Source of the DNA: Dokdonella sp. | GTDB taxonomy: Bacteria; Pseudomonadota; Gammaproteobacteria; Xanthomonadales; Rhodanobacteraceae | Length of the DNA stretch: 64,000 nt | NCBI RefSeq assembly: GCF_017744955.1 | Contig: NZ_JAGIAG010000010.1 | Coordinates: forward strand, 1-64,000 | Reading direction: 5' to 3' | Shown here: positions 62,444-64,000 of the stretch, one piece after another | How positions within the stretch are numbered: position 1 is the stretch's first letter | Layout of the letters: every line of letters begins with the position of its first letter | Notes under the pieces: model-generated | Told to the model about the DNA's origin: nothing | Databases searched by the model: none | What the model saw: only the letters and a program-made list of their open reading frames with translations | Position numbers and translations under genes: made by a program

Positions 62444-64000
62444 TTAGATTTTTTCTTGCAACCAAGCCCCTTCGGGCAAGTCGCCGCATAGAAAGAAGCT
62501 CGGGCAGCGTGGACAGGTGCGTGCTTCAGGCCTGGCGGGGAATTGCCCCACCTGCATCGCGCGAAGAAATGCCTGCAGTTTCTCGCGCCTGGACTCAAGC
62601 TTGCGCGCCGAGATCTCCATTGGTTGGATGGTTTCGCTGGTCAAATAGGCCACCTCAACCTGGGCGTGCGAGCCATACGCTTGAACCGCAGCAAGATGAA
62701 GAATCGTGTATTCCATGTCATCGAAGGCGTTCGAGCGCTGCCTGCCCGTCTTAACGCGGCGCACCATGACGCGCCCACCGTCTTCGCGCGCCACACCATC
62801 AGGGCTGACCAGGATCTCGCCCTCTGCCCAACCTAGTGAGATCGGAGGTGCTGATGCCAGCATTCCACGGCTTCGGCTCTCGATGAGAAAGTCGACGAGA
62901 CGTTTCCCGATGCGGCGGTAATCCTCCGCATAACCGTGCTCCGTCGGCCCTTTAGAGCGCCACGCCGCATCGAAATACCCTGATAGTTCGTCGGCGGAGG
63001 GAGTGGTCGTCTCGTGTTCGCGTTTCAGCCACTCGAAAACCTCGCTCACGACATTGTGCATCTTCATGAACGCTGTCTCAGATCGCCGACCACCGAGCTT
63101 CAACACGTGCGTGTACAAGAAGCGGCGAGGGCAGCGCTCGAAGAGATTGACCTGTATATCGGTCCATTGAGGGCGTCCTTGCCATGTGATGGACAGAGCC
63201 GGGTTCGTCGATGTCGGGCTGGGAAGCAACGGCACTGAAACCGGACGAACAAGGAGTCGGTCGAGCGGAGCGACAAACTTGGACGGGCTACGCGCACGCC
63301 CATCGGCCTGCCTCGTGTACGCATACAGCTGCAGCCTGTCGCGGGCACGCGAAAGTGCGACGAAGAACAAGCACTCCTCTTCTTCGTCGTGACCAGCCTT
63401 CACTGCCTCAATGCCGGTCAGGTTTTCCGAGCCATGGATCAGTCCATCCGGTGGAAGACAGCGGGGCGGTACGTTATTGCGGGGCAGGCCGGACGCCACC
63501 ATGCCTGGCAGATGAACGACGTCGAACTCCAGACCCTTGCTTCCGTGGATAGTCATCAAACGCACTGCGTCGATGTTCTCGGCGCTGTGGGGCAGTTGGT
63601 TCAATCCACGATCCTCAGCGAGTAGTACCAACCGCCGGACGCGATCGAGCAGGCGAAGGACCGGGACGCCTTGCCCTCTTGGTTGCCGGCGACAGAAGTT
63701 CAGGAACTGCCAGATGGCTAGCCCTTGCATGCGGCTCTGTGGATCACCAGCCAAGTAAATTGTCTTCGCGAGTCCGAGGTGATCGATCACCCAGTCAGCA
63801 AGCAAAGGCCAAGGGTTGGTCGATGAGCTCACACCCGCAAAAAGCGCGGACAGGCGAAAAAGCGTCTCGCGAGTGCCTTCTGCGAGATGATTCACTTCGG
63901 CGTGCATCGTCAGCCAAGCCAGGGGAGGCGGATTCGCTGCTCGCAGGTGCTCGATGACCCGCATGACGTCCTGCAATGGCATCTGGTATCGAGCCATGGT
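62444..64000 (-). CDS. UvrD-like helicase with C-terminal Fe-S PD-(D/E)XK-like domain (5' end beyond right edge)
   Basis: At least 518 codons, of which the N-terminal helicase part is missing from the window. From the in-frame Met at 63997, residues 143-160 (DAVRLMTIHGSKGLEFDV) and 205-225 (EEEECLFFVALSRARDRL) are superfamily-1 helicase motifs V and VI. The C-terminal region has Cys289 (FERCPRRFLY) and C495-x2-C498-x5-C504 (CPRCPSFFLC), the four-Cys cluster arrangement of AddB/Cas4 nucleases. In VMVRRVKTGRQ the Asp of the usual D-x-K-T-G motif is Arg, while Lys-Thr-Gly remain, so nuclease activity is doubtful. It precedes the ubiquitin-E2 gene by 97 bases on the same strand and is probably part of the same cargo. 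Confidence 0.87.
   Translation of the reverse strand, partial: TMARYQMPLQDVMRVIEHLRAANPPPLAWLTMHAEVNHLAEGTRETLFRLSALFAGVSSSTNPWPLLADWVIDHLGLAKTIYLAGDPQSRMQGLAIWQFLNFCRRQPRGQGVPVLRLLDRVRRLVLLAEDRGLNQLPHSAENIDAVRLMTIHGSKGLEFDVVHLPGMVASGLPRNNVPPRCLPPDGLIHGSENLTGIEAVKAGHDEEEECLFFVALSRARDRLQLYAYTRQADGRARSPSKFVAPLDRLLVRPVSVPLLPSPTSTNPALSITWQGRPQWTDIQVNLFERCPRRFLYTHVLKLGGRRSETAFMKMHNVVSEVFEWLKREHETTTPSADELSGYFDAAWRSKGPTEHGYAEDYRRIGKRLVDFLIESRSRGMLASAPPISLGWAEGEILVSPDGVAREDGGRVMVRRVKTGRQRSNAFDDMEYTILHLAAVQAYGSHAQVEVAYLTSETIQPMEISARKLESRREKLQAFLRAMQVGQFPARPEARTCPRCPSFFLCGDLPEGAWLQEKI

Larger units (their letters stand above)
56940..64000. mobile_element. Genomic island integrated at the 3' end of guaA (left part; right end outside window)
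   Basis: The left boundary is the codon-use change inside guaA at about 56940. It is followed by an AT-rich leader, a tyrosine integrase, a decayed ICE-type gene and minus-strand cargo with a ubiquitin-like conjugation operon and a helicase-nuclease. The 3' end of guaA is a known insertion site for integrase-bearing islands. A copy of the guaA end is expected at the right junction, which is not in the window. Confidence 0.85.

Overview
The window reads as chromosomal DNA of a high-GC gammaproteobacterium, most likely of the Xanthomonadales (Lysobacterales; a Rhodanobacteraceae- or Lysobacter-like organism). The basis is gene order and family content: serC, a short SerA, pheA, hisC, aroA, cmk, rpsA, ihfB, lapA, lapB; then ndk, rlmN, pilF, rodZ, yfgM, bamB, der; and guaB, a small oxygenase, guaA. 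Intergenic palindromes of kinds common in that order are also present. No ribosomal or transfer RNA gene and no CRISPR array was seen.

Positions 1-57038 are core genome. The left edge cuts a membrane-anchored winged-helix/TPR regulator. Next come a MarR-controlled AaeB/AaeX/AaeA-type efflux operon, a DUF2461 gene with exonuclease I, oligoribonuclease, and the periplasmic methionine sulfoxide reductase pair msrP-msrQ. The serine/aromatic/histidine block (10643-17855) runs into rpsA, ihfB and lapA-lapB, and a short surface-polysaccharide set (WbpL-like, WbpM-like, galU). Beta-oxidation genes (fadN-type plus thiolase) sit beside a TetR repressor that carries a PsrA-type palindrome. The ndk-rlmN-pilF-rodZ-yfgM-bamB-der cluster follows, then a molybdenum-cofactor group (mobA, moeA, rhodanese-MoeB) that could serve MsrP. 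After that come folD, a TatT-linked TRAP transporter (dctPQM), a divergent Ser/Thr kinase and ECF sigma pair, truC, guaB and guaA. Many neighbours overlap as ATGA or GTGA, indicating translational coupling.

From the last codons of guaA to the right edge is a genomic island. GC content falls to 20 of 60 bases at 56941-57000, inside an intact guaA reading frame, and the bases code a normal GuaA C-terminus with codons unlike the rest of the gene. This is what is expected if an integrating element supplied the 3' end. A tyrosine integrase follows, then a decayed ICE-type gene with two in-frame TAG codons.

The island cargo on the minus strand is the most interesting content. A gene for two tandem ubiquitin-like beta-grasp domains fused to an E2-like domain (62346-61417) is followed by a JAMM isopeptidase fused to a ThiF-type E1 (61417-60011) and a small Cys-rich DUF6527-like protein (60014-59673). 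All three are coupled by stop/start overlaps. This is a compact bacterial ubiquitin-like conjugation operon. Upstream on the same strand is the 3' part of a UvrD-like helicase fused to an iron-sulfur PD-(D/E)XK-like domain whose expected catalytic Asp seems replaced. Together they look like a mobile, probably defence-related, module; function is inferred and not shown.
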